Assembly (NCBI GenBank): GCA_029891345.1
Contig: CM057000.1
Span: 135,500,163-135,564,162, forward strand
DNA from: Dryococelus australis
Taxonomy: Eukaryota > Arthropoda > Insecta > Phasmatodea > Phasmatidae
Direction: 5' to 3'
DNA length: 64,000 bases
Shown here piece after piece: positions 11,746-23,668 of this stretch. Made by a program: the position numbers and the translations under genes. Under the pieces are notes generated by a model. The model worked only from the letters and a program-made list of their open reading frames with translations. It had not been told where the DNA came from and did no database searches. Positions within the stretch are counted from its first letter, which is position 1; every line of letters begins with the position of its first letter.

Positions 11746-12116
11746 AGAGGAGCATAACGAGTTTGTCGTACATCCATGATGCCAAGCCTGTACTCTTCCA
11801 TATCTCAACATTCTGCAAGAACAAATTTTCCAGCACGATAACGTGCGCCTCCGGGTCGCAATGGAAACAGAGTGTACTCCAAACGGCGTAAACATTTCAC
11901 CCTGGCTCTCCAGATCTCCAGACATCAGCCTAGTCGAGCATGTATGAGACATAACGGGACAGCGCCTGGCGTCCTGCCCCTCTCCAGCAACCATCATCAA
12001 GTTCCGCCAAGAAGTACGAGCGTGGGATATCATACCCCATAGAGACATTCACCAGTTGTGCGACAGGTTACGTGCTGCATGTATGACCGTTCGAGGTGGT
12101 TACACTCCTTATTGAG
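11746..12116 (+). pseudogene. Tc1-like transposase, C-terminal fragment
   Basis: Resumes the Tc1 sequence missing after 11108. A stretch ending IFQHDN carries the second catalytic Asp. SRSPDISLVEHV holds the third acidic residue in the usual S-P-D...E-H-V context. The rest reads GQRLASCPSP, VRAWDIIPHRDIHQLCDRLR, then CMTVRGGYTPY and a stop at about 12114. A TGA replaces the Trp after EHV, and small indels break the frame. Together with 10849-11108 this is one Tc1-family copy separated by about 640 bp of foreign sequence. Confidence 0.75.
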
Positions 12117-14498
12117 GTGTCTGTTTTGTTGCATTAATGTTCTGGGTGTCCCACGGATTAATGTTTTGATCAGTCCCAAACACCACCTCCTTTTCCTTGT
12201 GTACTAACTTTGGGGCAGATACCTGTGTTACTACTGAGTGTTCTCAAAAATATTTCCACCAGTGAAATAAAATACATATTGGATGGGATTTCTGCATTTA
12301 AACCGGCTGACTTGCACTTTCAGTACAACGTTATAGTGATCAACATGCTATTTACATTTAATTTTCACAGGTATTCAGTGGGCAGTCGAATCGCTTGACG
12401 TACTGTGTCAACTAAAAGACAGTTTACGTTATGTGTTGCTGTCACATTTATTTCATGTCCAAGATGATACGACGTGAAATGCACGTGGACTTCCTTGACG
12501 CTGATTAACCGTATTATATAATAGCATTATCTCACGCTACAAAATAAGTAAGGACGCCCGATTATCGTGAAAAAAGTTCGTGTCCAATTGTATTTAAAAA
12601 TCGCTTAAACTCAGATACACTTCTGTGGTTCGCTGGTTTGTACTGCTACGTGTCTTTTGTGCCTACCGGCGGACCACATTCTTATATACCCTCTAAGAGG
12701 ATATAACTCAATAGGTTCAAGTAGGACCGATCAGGAAGGGGAGTCAAGGGACTGTTAAATCATCTTGAGTTAACAAGTCAAGAGGATCTTTACTGAGACT
12801 TATTTCCAATATATACAATCTGATGTGGCTAGAGGGGTTAGGGGTCGAGGTAGGGTTAGGGACAATTAAGTAAGGGAGGACGAGGATATTAGGCTCCGGA
12901 CTTGCTCTCTCACCCTAATGTGAAGAGACTTTTTCCCCTCACCGCCTGGGGACCACTTTTCAGGAAGGACTGACACCGACTGACACGACACACCGACCCT
13001 TACCTGTCTTGTCCACCACACTTCTTGTTCATGTCCACCACCGATATCCTCGAATCCCATTGGCTCTGCCTTGTAGCCCGGGTGAAGTTACTGACGTTAG
13101 CTGTTGATGAAATTATCCGCAACCCCACTGTGTCAGCCAAACCCAGTTATTCTCCGAACTTCTGCAGATTCCTTCACATCGTTGCGGCATCGTCCGTCGC
13201 CGCTGTTTGCGAGTATTGTTCTAATAACAACCGTTGGCCGCGTTCCAGTCTTGTCTGGTCTCGCTTCTGGTGTCGTAATCGTAACATCGTGCATTTAGTA
13301 AGCTAATTCTGATTGGTCCAGTCAAAACCCACACTGACTTCTGCCGCCGACGATACACGGCCATTGAGCAACTGTATCTGTGCGAGTAGGGTATTGAAAT
13401 ATAGCCCACTTGGGGATCTTTTTGCAAAAATATCGGGTGTCCCTAATGATAAGACTTGGACCTGTTCCTGTGTGAATGTCTTCTTTTCCAGAGAAAAGTG
13501 ACCTTCCTAGACTGATGGGCGTATACGAAGGCAAAACGAACGGCATTTTATTTATATTAATGTTCACCTGTCATAGACTTAATATCAATATGAATTTTTC
13601 TAAACTACGTTATTGTATTTCACTACCGGTCATATAAAATGGTTGTAAATCACACATGCTGGAAAACGTTTCACGTACAAAGTTGCATGACGTGGTCAAT
13701 AGGATGAAAATATAAAAAAAAACATTCCCTAATTCCGTATAGCAGTGTCTTCAATATAATTATGAGTCACCCACGAAAGTATTCTGGAGAGCAGATACAC
13801 AACCACTTGAAAAAACTTATTCGACGAATCCGGGCTTTGACAGCGGAAGTCCTAACTTGTTTCACCGTGTAGCAGGCACAAGGTCGAGACAAATAAAAAA
13901 AAAGTAGGAAGGCAGACTCGGTTGTCAGGTGTAAGAGGAATATTGTTGCACTGCTTCTGATGGAATACTTGGAAGGTCGGGGAAACATTTCTCCTGGGAT
14001 GATGGAATGAAGTGGGGAGATGAAGAAACACGAGGGGTGGATGGCACAACTTCCACCCCCCCTCCTGCCTTCCCCTCCATCGCAGGCGGTGGCAACCCTC
14101 CTGAAATATTCAGGACCTCGCCGTCGCGGGAGAATTATTCAGCAGGAGCCAGGGACGGCAAAACGCGGAGTAAACCCGCCCTCCCAGCGCCGCTTCGCCC
14201 TGGGGAGAACTGGTCCCGACCTGGCTTTGCCGCGTCGAAAGGTCCTCCTAAGGTGGGCGCCTTCAAAGGCGCACAATAGCGCTCGTTTCCGACAGGAAAA
14301 TTCGAAGCAAATATCTCCAGTCGCCACCCCCACAAAGAAGTTAATCCAGCTGACGGGATAAAATACAATTCTGTCTAGTCCTGAGGCCGCCGCATAGGGA
14401 GTTAGACACAGAACAGCGCTATAGCAGGGGTTTTAATGATAGCTGATTAAACTCTAAAATATATATTAATTCGAAATGTATTAAACAGCCCTACAAAA
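12117..14498. other. spacer with a GC-rich block at about 14030-14340
   Basis: No gene recognised. Around 12830-12870 there are a few GGGTTAGG-like words, too few for telomeric repeat. The block 14030-14340 is GC-rich and open in several frames on both strands, as composition alone predicts; its proline- and arginine-rich frames match nothing I know. Confidence 0.45.
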
Positions 14499-14656
14499 AC
14501 TAAGCCGGTAGCCGCGAACTTCAAATGGGGAATCAATGTTAAACGAAATTCCTTCTCATTGCGTCAATTTTAAAGATAACTGCTTCAAACAAAAAGTGTT
14601 CTACGTAAATCTCCTAACGAATGTTGCTATATTAAGACATCTTGCCGATGGTTTTG

Positions 14657-14731
<75 letters not shown>

Positions 14732-14930
14732 AGTACAGTACTTAGATTTACATATAACAAAAAAATTGAACCTTTTTTTTTTTTCAAAAATAATTTTATA
14801 TTTGCAATATTCGCTGAGAAAGTCGCGTCATTTTTTTTTGTTTGCACTAGATATATTTTTAATTGACGCAATAAGAAGGAATTAAGTTTAACATTGACTC
14901 CCCTGAAGTTCGCTGCTGCCCGCTTACTAG
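14499..14930. mobile_element. foldback element centred on (TA)n
   Basis: The sequence 14503-14575 and the reverse complement of about 14855-14928 align well over roughly 70 bp (shared blocks gcgaacttca, tcaatgttaaac, aattccttct, attgcgtcaatt). Weaker matches continue inward, such as caaacaaaaa and cgaatgttgc/cgaatattgc. The two arms of about 150 bp surround a (TA)n run, so the whole could fold into one imperfect hairpin. No coding content. Likely a foldback MITE with the microsatellite at its centre. Confidence 0.7.
14660..14728. repeat. (TA)n microsatellite, about 34 units
   Basis: Uninterrupted alternating TA at the centre of the foldback. It generates Ile-Tyr repeat frames on both strands, which are not genes. 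Confidence 0.97.
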
Positions 14931-17184
14931 GAAGGACCGTTTAAAATCTGGGAATCCTTTCCCTGCGTATAAATATCTCATCGTGAGATTTCCACACACA
15001 GCACACTAGTTCAACATTTGTGGATTTTCTAGTTTCATAGTCCGGGGAGGAACGTGTATGCATTACGCAACAAACTAGCTCAGTTTGGCATTAAATATAT
15101 TTTCAGTAGTTTATAGAAGTCAATATAGCCCCAATCAAGAAAGGAAGATACTACAAATCTCTTTTAATGACATTTCGAGCAAACATTTGTACAGTATGAT
15201 GTATTTATGTAGAGCCATTGCTTAGGACTTAAATTTTTACGTCACTGCGGTGTAAGATTTTGTGCAAAAATAAATTCTCTAATCTGGTAATATATTTGCT
15301 CCGAAATTCGGCGAAAACCGTTATCCAGAACTGAACGTTCTTAGCTTGTCCATGTTATTTTCCGAAAACCTTGGGAACTTCAGATGACGTATTTGACTTT
15401 AATTATGCCCTCTGCACTCTTAAGTAAATTTGCACTCTAATACTCCATGTCGATTCCCTGAATACGTAGAGAAATCCTTTACATTACATCGCTCACGAAC
15501 GAACAATAACTAAAATATAAGTAACACCAAAATTTTAATATCTGAAATTTTTTGAGCAAAATTTTTTTATATTTGAACTTCACACAGTGTACTTCCTTAA
15601 AAAAAAATTAATGGTTTGTTGGTGCACAACCATAGAGAGGTTTCCCTTTTATGTCTTCTAAGAAGGAAACTAAGTGGCTGTCAAAACCATGTTGATATCT
15701 GAACTTAATGTTGACTGTTTACATGGGTTTTTAATTATTTCCAGTGTATTTTGTAGCATACTAATTACAGCACCTATGTTGAGAATATATTCTATGTATA
15801 AGGTAGTTAAAAAACATTTGGTAGGATAAATTACATTTTTTTAAGTGCGCACTGTATTATTGGTACAGCTCATGAAAACTTCATAATTTTTGAAGATAAT
15901 ACGTGTTTTGAACTAATTAAAATCATATTATGTTACCAACATTGCCATGTCCGTACACACAGCAAAAATTATTACTGTTTTTCGTTGTTATTTAACACAG
16001 TGTGTTTGAATAACAGCTTAAATTTGAAATTTATTTTAGTACTTGAAATTACATTCACATTTTACCTTATTATAAATATTACAATACGTTATTGTTGTAG
16101 TTTATCAGTCTACTTTCCTCCACATCTATATATGCGAGTAATCTTTACAAGTTTCTCACATGACTTGCAGAGGAGGAATGTGTTAATAAAAAAATAGTTT
16201 CAACAGAAGGATATTCAAGTATATTTATTTGTGATCGGGTATGTGACAACGGAGATGCATTGTGTAGCTATAATTAATTGAATTAAATCATCGAATTATT
16301 ATATTAATGATAATCCATCATTGATATACTGTACATTAGAAAATTTTTTTGGTAAAATTTAAATTTAAATTTTTAGTCTGAGATACAATAAATTAATCTA
16401 CTGTGAAAATGAATTATATTTTTAATTATTAATAAATTTGTTGTAGTGGTAAATAATGTTCAATTATAACGCATAAGCGCGAATAAAATAAAATTCCTGC
16501 TTTGATATTTCGAATTACTGCTTGAATTTCGTTAAATTTTGTTAAATGAAAACAAAAAATTAAAACTCTTTTTTTTTTTACGAACATTAGTTATTTTTTA
16601 AAATATTATTTAGAGAAAATTAAGGAAATTGCTATTTTTTTCATATTACATAAACAGAGACAAATTAAAACTTATTTATCCATCCATAAAATTCAATTTA
16701 ATATTTTATTAGTATTTTTAAATGTCATTTTTAATAAATTTGCGTTTTACTTTAGTCAAAATCGTTGTAGGTGTCGAATTTGCACATGTAGACGATCTGT
16801 AATTTATTTGTAATATGTTAAACCAAACTAAATGCTTCGCACTTTGTTTTAGTGCACGACATTTTATAGGTTCTAACCAAAGTGACTTTGGCGATAAATA
16901 TTTTTTTAAATTTCTTAAAAAAAATTTCAAAACAATTTTAAAAAATCAAACTAACGTGGTAACGAATGAAAATTCGTGCAAACATAAAGTTGTGCACAAA
17001 AAATAGGCCTTCACTACAGCAAGGTACTTCTGTAAAGATGCGTTTTTTTTTTTACACATTCACGCGAATCGTGTTAATGTCTTTATTTTTAAAGCAAACG
17101 ACATGTCCTACAGCCCTGCTGTTTATAGTCACAACGATTAATTTTTACTTGGAGAACTGCAGTCGCTTAAATCCGAAGGAATAA
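14931..17184. other. A+T-rich spacer, no gene seen
   Basis: More than 2 kb of A+T-rich sequence with T and A runs. Frames at 15985-16197 and 16718-17006 are lysine/phenylalanine-rich and have no domain. No duplication of the other families was noticed here. Confidence 0.55.
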
Positions 17185-17608
17185 AGGCTGTTCGCGATAA
17201 AATGAGCATTTTTGAAATCAACCTCAGGAATAAAAAGTCACTGCCCCTACGTGCATACATTTTTATGGGTGCAATGAGTGACATGTGTTCAGTAAAATTG
17301 GTAACGATGGAGGGGAAAGTAGTTCCATATATTAACTTCGAACAAAAAGTGTTCGGTAACCATTTGTGATAATTTAAATTATTCCTCTATTTTTCTGTAG
17401 TTTTTAATGCATGGAAGTATAAAAATTGGTTAGATTTGTACAATATTTACTTTTCTAATAATTTCACAGTTTCTCTTGACCGACGCATGAATAAAGTGAT
17501 GAGATCCATGGCAATGTTAATTTTACATACGGCGGAAGAACACAAGGTGTATACAATTATATCTTAAGCAGGGCTTTCAAAAGCGTTCTTTTTACCGCGA
17601 ACAGCCTA
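17185..17608 (+). mobile_element. family A MITE, long form
   Basis: Left end aggctgttcgcgataaaatg, right end the inverse ending taccgcgaacagcct before TA. The interior carries blocks shared by all long copies: a gttggtaacgatgg-like block, a cgacgcatgaataaagtgatg block, and an atcttaagcagggctttcaa block just inside the right TIR. About 424 bp. No coding sequence. Confidence 0.9.
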
Positions 17609-17729
17609 TACGAGGGTGGAATGAGATGTCTGTGCGGTGCGAAAATCGACTTCTTCCCCAAGTGCATTCTGTAGGCATATAGACTGTGACCTCGACTAAA
17701 ATTCTGAGCAGAGCCTTCACCTACATTCT

Positions 17730-18112
17730 GGTATAGTCCATTCTCCCCACGTATGTCGTGTTTAGTTATTTCCTGAATACGCCCTGTATCACAAGCGTTT
17801 TATACTCGTGTTCATAAAAGTTACTTTTTTCTTTCTTTTAAATTTAAATGTAATTAATATCATATCTACAAATTATAATGCTTCATTGATAAATAATTTG
17901 AATAAAAAACAGGGAGAAAATAGGTAAGTTGGTAACGCCTAGTGAGAAACAGTTCTTATACAAAATACAGTTACAACTGAGTGCGCACGAATGTGGTGCG
18001 TTGTCCCTCTGATGTAATTCTCCAGACTTAGTTAAGTTGGCGGAGGAATATCCTGGAAGTAGAACATTAGCAGGGCTTCAGAAAAGGCTGAAGTAACCGC
18101 GAATAGACTATT
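17730..18112 (+). mobile_element. family B MITE, copy 3 (left end uncertain)
   Basis: The right end aaccgcgaatagac before TA and the blocks gcgcacgaatgtggtgcgtt and ggaagtagaacattagcagg match copy 1. The left boundary is uncertain: similarity begins near tagttatttcctgaatacgcc (about 17767) and may extend to about 17680. Confidence 0.7.
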
Positions 18113-18132
18113 CCACTGTCGGCTGTCAAGAC

Positions 18133-18172
18133 GTCGCTGTTAAGAGCCGCCCAAATCTCTTCGCTCACTGGT
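18133..18172 (+). mobile_element. 3' fragment of the tRNA-derived SINE
   Basis: The string gctgttaagagccgcccaaa followed by tctcttcgctcact matches the 3' part of the SINE body read in reverse at 35035-35265 and 50215-50335. Only about 40 bp remain. Confidence 0.5.
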
Positions 18173-18432
18173 ACCAACTGCAAGTATTTGACAGGTACGT
18201 TTCGACACTAACATTACTAGAGCCCCGTCTTTGAAGAGCAGCTTGTGCCGCTAGTATACCAGGACAGTTGATACTGTCGAGGAATGCGAGAAGTATTGGC
18301 CTGCACCATCTATTTCCAACACCGTGGGTTTCTCAACACACCGAGGCTGCTGGTTTAACGAAAAATTCATTATTTAATTCTTGAAAAAAAAAAATGATGT
18401 TCGACTTATGAACATTACTTACTATAAATAAA

Positions 18433-18835
18433 AGGCTATTCACTCTAAAATGAGCACTTTTGAAAGCCATTCTTAAGATCTACTTGTACGCCTTATGCAA
18501 AATTAAAGGTTACCACGGGCCTCATCAGTTTATTCATGCGTCGGTCAAGTGAAAATTCGAAATTATTACAAAAATAATTATTCAGTAAATCTTCTCATTT
18601 TTACACTTCGATACATTAAAATTAAAAAAAAAGTGAAAGGAATAATTTATGTTATTACAAGTAGTTTCGTGACACTTTTTATTCGACGTTAAGTTATGAA
18701 ACTACTTTCCATCCATCGTTACCAACTTTACTAGGTGCATGTCACTCAGTTCGCCTGTTAAAATATATGCTGGTATGAGCAGTTACATTTTTCTAATGTT
18801 GATTTCACAAGTGCTCATTTTATCGTTAACAGCCT
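18433..18835 (-). mobile_element. family A MITE, long form (reverse)
   Basis: Starts aggctattcactctaaaatg and ends atcgttaacagcct. The interior matches the long form in reverse (tttattcatgcgtcggtcaa and atcgttaccaactttact). About 403 bp. No coding sequence. Confidence 0.88.
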
Positions 18836-19319
18836 TTAGTACCATTTACTCACATGACTAAGTTAGACGGCTTTTTTTTGTACAGTGGCATGGCAAATAC
18901 CAATTTTAGTGTTATCGTCACGTACAAATAAAAACTAACTTACTTACCTAAAAGAGATAATTGGCATTCAAACAGGATACCATGTGATACGTCGTGGAAT
19001 CTTTCAAATCACGCTATAAAATGTTTTCGCAATTTTTAGTAGAGAAACTTCTGACAAATCAAACGAGTTTAATTTCGTCTATAAGGGTGTAGTTAATATT
19101 TGACGAAGTTATTAAAAGCTAAGGTGATAGGTTGGGATTGACGTATCGTTGACAGCAATATAATTAGAGATGTGACCAGAAACAAATGCAGCATTGGTGA
19201 GACAATTACAAATACACACGTGCCTTACCTAGGGCTCGAACCTAGTAAACCACGTACCATTTCCTAGCGAGTAATTTGCTGCATTACGGGGGTATAATTC
19301 TTACGTAATCAGTCCAATG
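18836..19319. other. spacer with a weak tRNA-like block at about 19225-19285
   Basis: On the minus strand, 19228-19247 can form a T-arm-like stem (ctagg/cctag around ttcgagc), followed by a poor D-arm candidate. It may be a SINE head; no full cloverleaf was found. Otherwise nothing recognised. Confidence 0.35.
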
Positions 19320-20524
19320 TTTTGAATGAAGGTATTTATTAAGCTGAAATATTTACAAAACGCCTTCGTTTTGAAAATCAGTGTCTAAGCCTCTTAATGG
19401 CCGACCGTGGCGCTACTTTTGTGTGGAATTTGGTGAAAATAGGTTGGTTGTTTCCCGAGCATAAAAAGTTTCGTTGAATTTGGTTTGACCAACTTATCAA
19501 AATATTTATATGGCCGCTATTTTGAAAATCGATGTCTTACCCGCCTCAGTCATGTAAGTATACATGGCATACATGGTAGGCAAAATTTGGTGGAAATTAG
19601 TTTAATTTTTCCTGAAATATTGTAAAATGTTCCATTTTCTCACCAGACGCTCAGAGGATCTCTCTATGCATAATTGATGCTTCTAATGAATACTACTAGT
19701 AAACAAAATTAGGTTAAATTTTGATTAATTTTGTAATAGATACAACATAGTAACATAAATTATATATATTAACACCATTATATTCGTGCCTGCCACGCCA
19801 AAAATATGCTAGTTCACATAACCTAATCTAGCACTTCATGCGTGGAAGATTTGGTTGGAATCGGTTGATTGGTCCTCGAGATGTCATAAATCCTCCATTT
19901 TTGCATGTGACGATCTTCATTAATGGAGGATGAAAAGATTTTGTATTGGCACATTCGATAATTGTTATAGCTAGAGATTTGAAAGTTAAGCTAATATCGG
20001 TTATGTAGTTTTATAGATACAACATACTAGGCTCAATTGTTAAAATATCCGCCATTCTCAAAGTAAGTGTATGTCGTACTTAACATACAAATTCATATGG
20101 CCTACCACCTGCAAACGTCATCACCAAAATTGGAGAAAATTTGTTGATTGTTTCCCGAGATATGATATAAAAAATTGGAGGAATCTTACAAAATGGAGGA
20201 AAAATAGTTTCGGAGATATAACATAATGAGCAAAAATGTTCGTATAGTCGCCATTTTGATAATATATGTCTGGCCCACTCGAATAATATAAAATTACATG
20301 GCCTGCCGTAGTTCTGGTTGTTTGCCAAGTTCGGTGGGATATTTTCCTGGAGATTCGGTATGAAAGTTTCAATTGGTCATATGATGCTATCGTACAAAAT
20401 GGTGGACAAAAGAAACGTCGTGTGCACAGATTTGATGGTTGTAACACGTACTGTCAGCCTCCAAAGGTAAGTAGGAATTAATTACATGATTTCAACTATA
20501 TAGCATACTAAATTAAAATTATTA
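19320..20524 (-). repeat. family F degenerate array, reverse orientation, part 1
   Basis: The same landmarks as the 6470-8170 array, reverse-complemented: ggccgctattttgaaaat at about 19512, related motifs near 20045 and 20248, tttggtggaaatt-like strings, and tttcccgagatatg at about 20150. The array stops at the transposon inserted at 20525 and resumes after 23456. Confidence 0.8.
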
Positions 20525-23456
20525 AGGCGGTGAGTAACAAAACACCCCTTTCCCAAAAATTGAGTTACCAGTGTTAGTAGTGTTGAGTTTTCACATCTGC
20601 ATGTACTGTCATGATTGTAGGCAACAGAAGTGCTTGTTACCGCACTAAGCTGTTGTTACAAATGTAAGGTTGGCTACATAATTGCCTTTTCCAGCACATG
20701 ATGTGCAACAAAACTGTCCTTTTCAAGATCCAAATAGTCGCACCATATCTATCCTTTTCCAGCGTTGGCCATGTCTATATTTGTATCATTGGAATCAAGA
20801 CTGTCCATGATCTAGTATAAGAATATATTTGTCACTTTTGCATTACGATTAGATAGTACCGATTTTGAAATAAACGTTGCCTTTGAAAGTTTTTTTTTTT
20901 TTTAGTAAGTAGCTGATAACTAGTACGTTGGTAACATTGATCTCGAATTTATTTACACGGCAAAAGATAGTGTGGGGTTTGTTTGCAGCATACCTCTTCG
21001 TGCAGATAATTACTCATTTAAATAATATATATTTTGAAATGGATGTAAATATTAATGTGAAGGATGCTGGAGAAGAAGTAAGTAATGGGAGGAGTAGAAA
21101 GAGAAAGCGAGATGTTCGAAACTGGAAACAAACTAAGTGCAGAGAAGCAAGGTAAGATGTTTACTAGCACTTGCAGCTAAGGCCTATAAATTATTATATA
21201 TATGGACGTATATTGCCCTAAATAAAATTACCATTATCATTTCAGCTTGTTTATAATGTGTTATTAAACATATCTCTTTATTATTGTACTACAAACAGCA
21301 TGCTCTTTGCATCATGGCAATTGTGTAGGGGTGCTTATTGCATAACCTATTGCGAATGATAGTAATAAACCATGCAATTTTTGTTGTTTTAGATACAAGA
21401 CGAAATCCCTGTCAATAGCACCTCAATGTGACCAAGTCATTCAAGTGTTCTACAATAGGAGTGCAGGACATCAGAAGGTTTCACCGATCCTTCTACAATA
21501 CCTCAAGGAAAGTGCTTCAGGATGCTTTCAAGTACACCTCTCAAAGTAATCCTAGAACGACATCGAGAGCAAAAGTTCCAGGTTCTTCCAGAAAAACATC
21601 AACAAACTCCTATTTTATACAAACGAAACAAGGGCCGGGTATGGTGTGTGCCAAAACGTTTCTCGAAATTTTGTGAGTTTCACGATTTAGAGCGCAAAAT
21701 GTGCGTAGAATGCACCTTCAAACTGGTGCATCACCCCAAGAAAACAAGGGAGGAGACAGAAGCTCAAAGTTGTATGAAGACAGAAAAAAGCATGTCATTG
21801 CCTTCATAAAAGTTCTCAAACCTGTTGAATCACATTATGCACGTGACAAAAGTACGAGGCTCTATTTACCTTCTCATTTGAGCACTAAAAAGCTATGGCG
21901 GCTGTACAACAGTACCAAAAACAAAGAAAGTGGGTTAAATACCACTACTTTAGAGATATTTTCCTCTACAACATATAACATTAGTTTTAAATCTCCCTCT
22001 ACTGATGCATGTTCGACTTGCATTTAGCTGAAGTCACAGATAAAGCTAGCATTATCAAATTCAGTTCATAAGGATGAGTTGCTGATAAAGCTAAGAGTAC
22101 ATCATCTTAAGGCTTCAGATTTCTACACAATCTTGAAAAACGAAAATGAAAATGAACTGGAACTGTCATTTGATTGCCAAAAAAATTTGTTGTTGCTAAA
22201 GATTCCCGATCAGTCAGCGTATTATAGCAGGCAGCTTTATCAGTATAACCTATCTGTCGTGGGTGGGCATCCCAAAGCTAAAGAAACCAATGCTAACGTT
22301 ACTATATATGCGTGGCTTGAAAGTGAGCACTACAAGGGGTCAAATGAAACTTGCTCCGCAATTTGGGACTCTAGGAACAGCGTAAACCTTGAAGGCATTA
22401 GTAGTATTTTACTTTGTTCCCATGGCTGTCCCGGCCAGAATAAAAATACTATACTGATTGGGATGGTTACAAAGTGGTTAATTGAATCAGCTCCTAATGC
22501 CGTAAATAAAGTCACTGTACTATACCCTGCTGTAGGCCCTTTGTTCTAACCGCCCTACAGGATTTTCGGAAGGATCGGGAAGGCTATAAGAAAAAGAGGA
22601 ACCATCATTATTCTCGATGAGCACCTCTCAATTTTTAGAGAGTTTGGCCAAGTGAAAAGACTGGGACCTGAGGTACCTGTTCTGGATTGGAAACAAGCGG
22701 TTCAGGCGAATATCAAACCACTGGTAACTTGGCCTTTTTGGTTTTCGCAGACCAAGAGATTCATTCTCACCAAAACATCAAAAAAGACAGCGCTGGTGAA
22801 AGGGGAATTACATTAGAGGACAGACATTGCGAAGGGTGGGAAAAGCTTATCTTCAATCAATTCTACAGTGCGGGAAAGCAAAGTACCGGTGAAACGAGTT
22901 AAGCTTGCAGATGTCAGCAACTTGCTAGGTAAACATGATGGAACTGACTAGAGAGAACCCCCCACAGCTTGCATACTACAAAATGGTAATCGACGACACC
23001 AACATTGATCAAAATGAACCTGAATCAAATGACACACAAAACTGGGAAAACTTTGAAGGACATGAGGACTTGGTAGTTTAAAAATGTAGTTTTGTGTTCA
23101 TATACCTTTAATCTATACCACTCTTGAGAGATTATTGTTGAATAAATAATATTCCTTTTTCCGTACACACGAATCTTCTATTTACAGGACTGTCCTTTTC
23201 TACTCACTTTGGCAACACAACTGCCTATTTTATATAGTCGGCAACAAAACTCTCCTTCTCCCACATGTTTTCGTTAATAACTTAAAATCTAATGGGAGAA
23301 TTTTTATTTCCTTGTATAATACATTTAAATCCTGTATCAATGTACAGAGAAATTTTCACTACTGATTTCCTATTGGTACGCTTGCAGTGCGTTTTTCGTG
23401 ATTTTCCGAAAACGACCTATGTTGTAAAAGGAGAGTTTTGTTACTCACGGCCTCAG
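20525..23456 (+). mobile_element. 2.9-kb DNA transposon with TIRs, TTA flanks and subterminal repeats
   Basis: The left end aggcggtgagtaacaaaac and the right end, reading inward as aggccgtgagtaacaaaac, form TIRs of roughly 17-20 bp (the right end has two or three extra outer bases). TTA lies on both sides (20522-20524 and 23457-23459). Removing the element rejoins a family F repeat unit, so this is a clean insertion. Motifs like gcaacaaaactgtcctttt recur near both ends (about 20680, 20706, 20753, 23190, 23211, 23241). The only coding region is the transposase-like pseudogene at 21039-23081. The superfamily is not assigned. Confidence 0.85.
21039..23081 (+). pseudogene. transposase-like protein of the 2.9-kb element (DUF7869-like), broken
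   Basis: Resembles a large group of arthropod proteins usually called uncharacterised, with a DUF7869-type core (from memory, not a search). Likely start ATG 21039; exon 1 ends NWKQTKCREAR at a good donor (aag|gtaaga, 21151/21152). A 241-bp intron ends in a pyrimidine-rich tttag acceptor at 21392. A frameshift near 21430 leads into the main frame, which carries SFKCSTIGVQDIRRFHRSFY, VCAKTFLEIL, then PVESHYARDKSTRLYL, a Cys pair (TDACSTC), SFDCQKNLLL, YYSRQLYQYNL and CPGQNKN. It ends with an acidic tail and TAA at 23079-23081. In-frame stops: TGA 21674, TAG 22025, TAA 22547, TAG 22814 and TAG 22948; a second frameshift lies near 22955. The length would be about 600 residues. Protein function is inferred only from its position inside a TIR element. 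Confidence 0.75.
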
Positions 23457-23668
23457 TTATAAAGATGTCATTTTACAAAATATAGGTCACGCCTATTCAA
23501 AAACACACCACCTTATATCACCTGCTGCAGTACCAGTTTGCAAATTTGGTAGGAATCGGTTAGTTGTTTTACCGAGACGACGAAAATTTTATTTGATCTT
23601 GTTGCGCTATCTTACGAAATAGTGGACAAAATAGGCTCCGCGTAGACGCATATGATAGTTGCAATATA
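23457..23668 (-). repeat. family F array, reverse, part 2
   Basis: Continues the array interrupted at 20525: gatgtcattttacaaaatat, gcaaatttggtaggaatcgg and gttttaccgagacg are reverse-oriented family F landmarks. It is cut at 23668 by element E. Confidence 0.75.

Noticed and set aside
12830..12870. interstitial telomeric repeat (GGGTTAGG words)
   Set aside because: Only a few irregular words, not the insect TTAGG array.
14632..14871. Ile-Tyr repeat proteins on both strands
   Set aside because: Produced solely by the (TA)n run.
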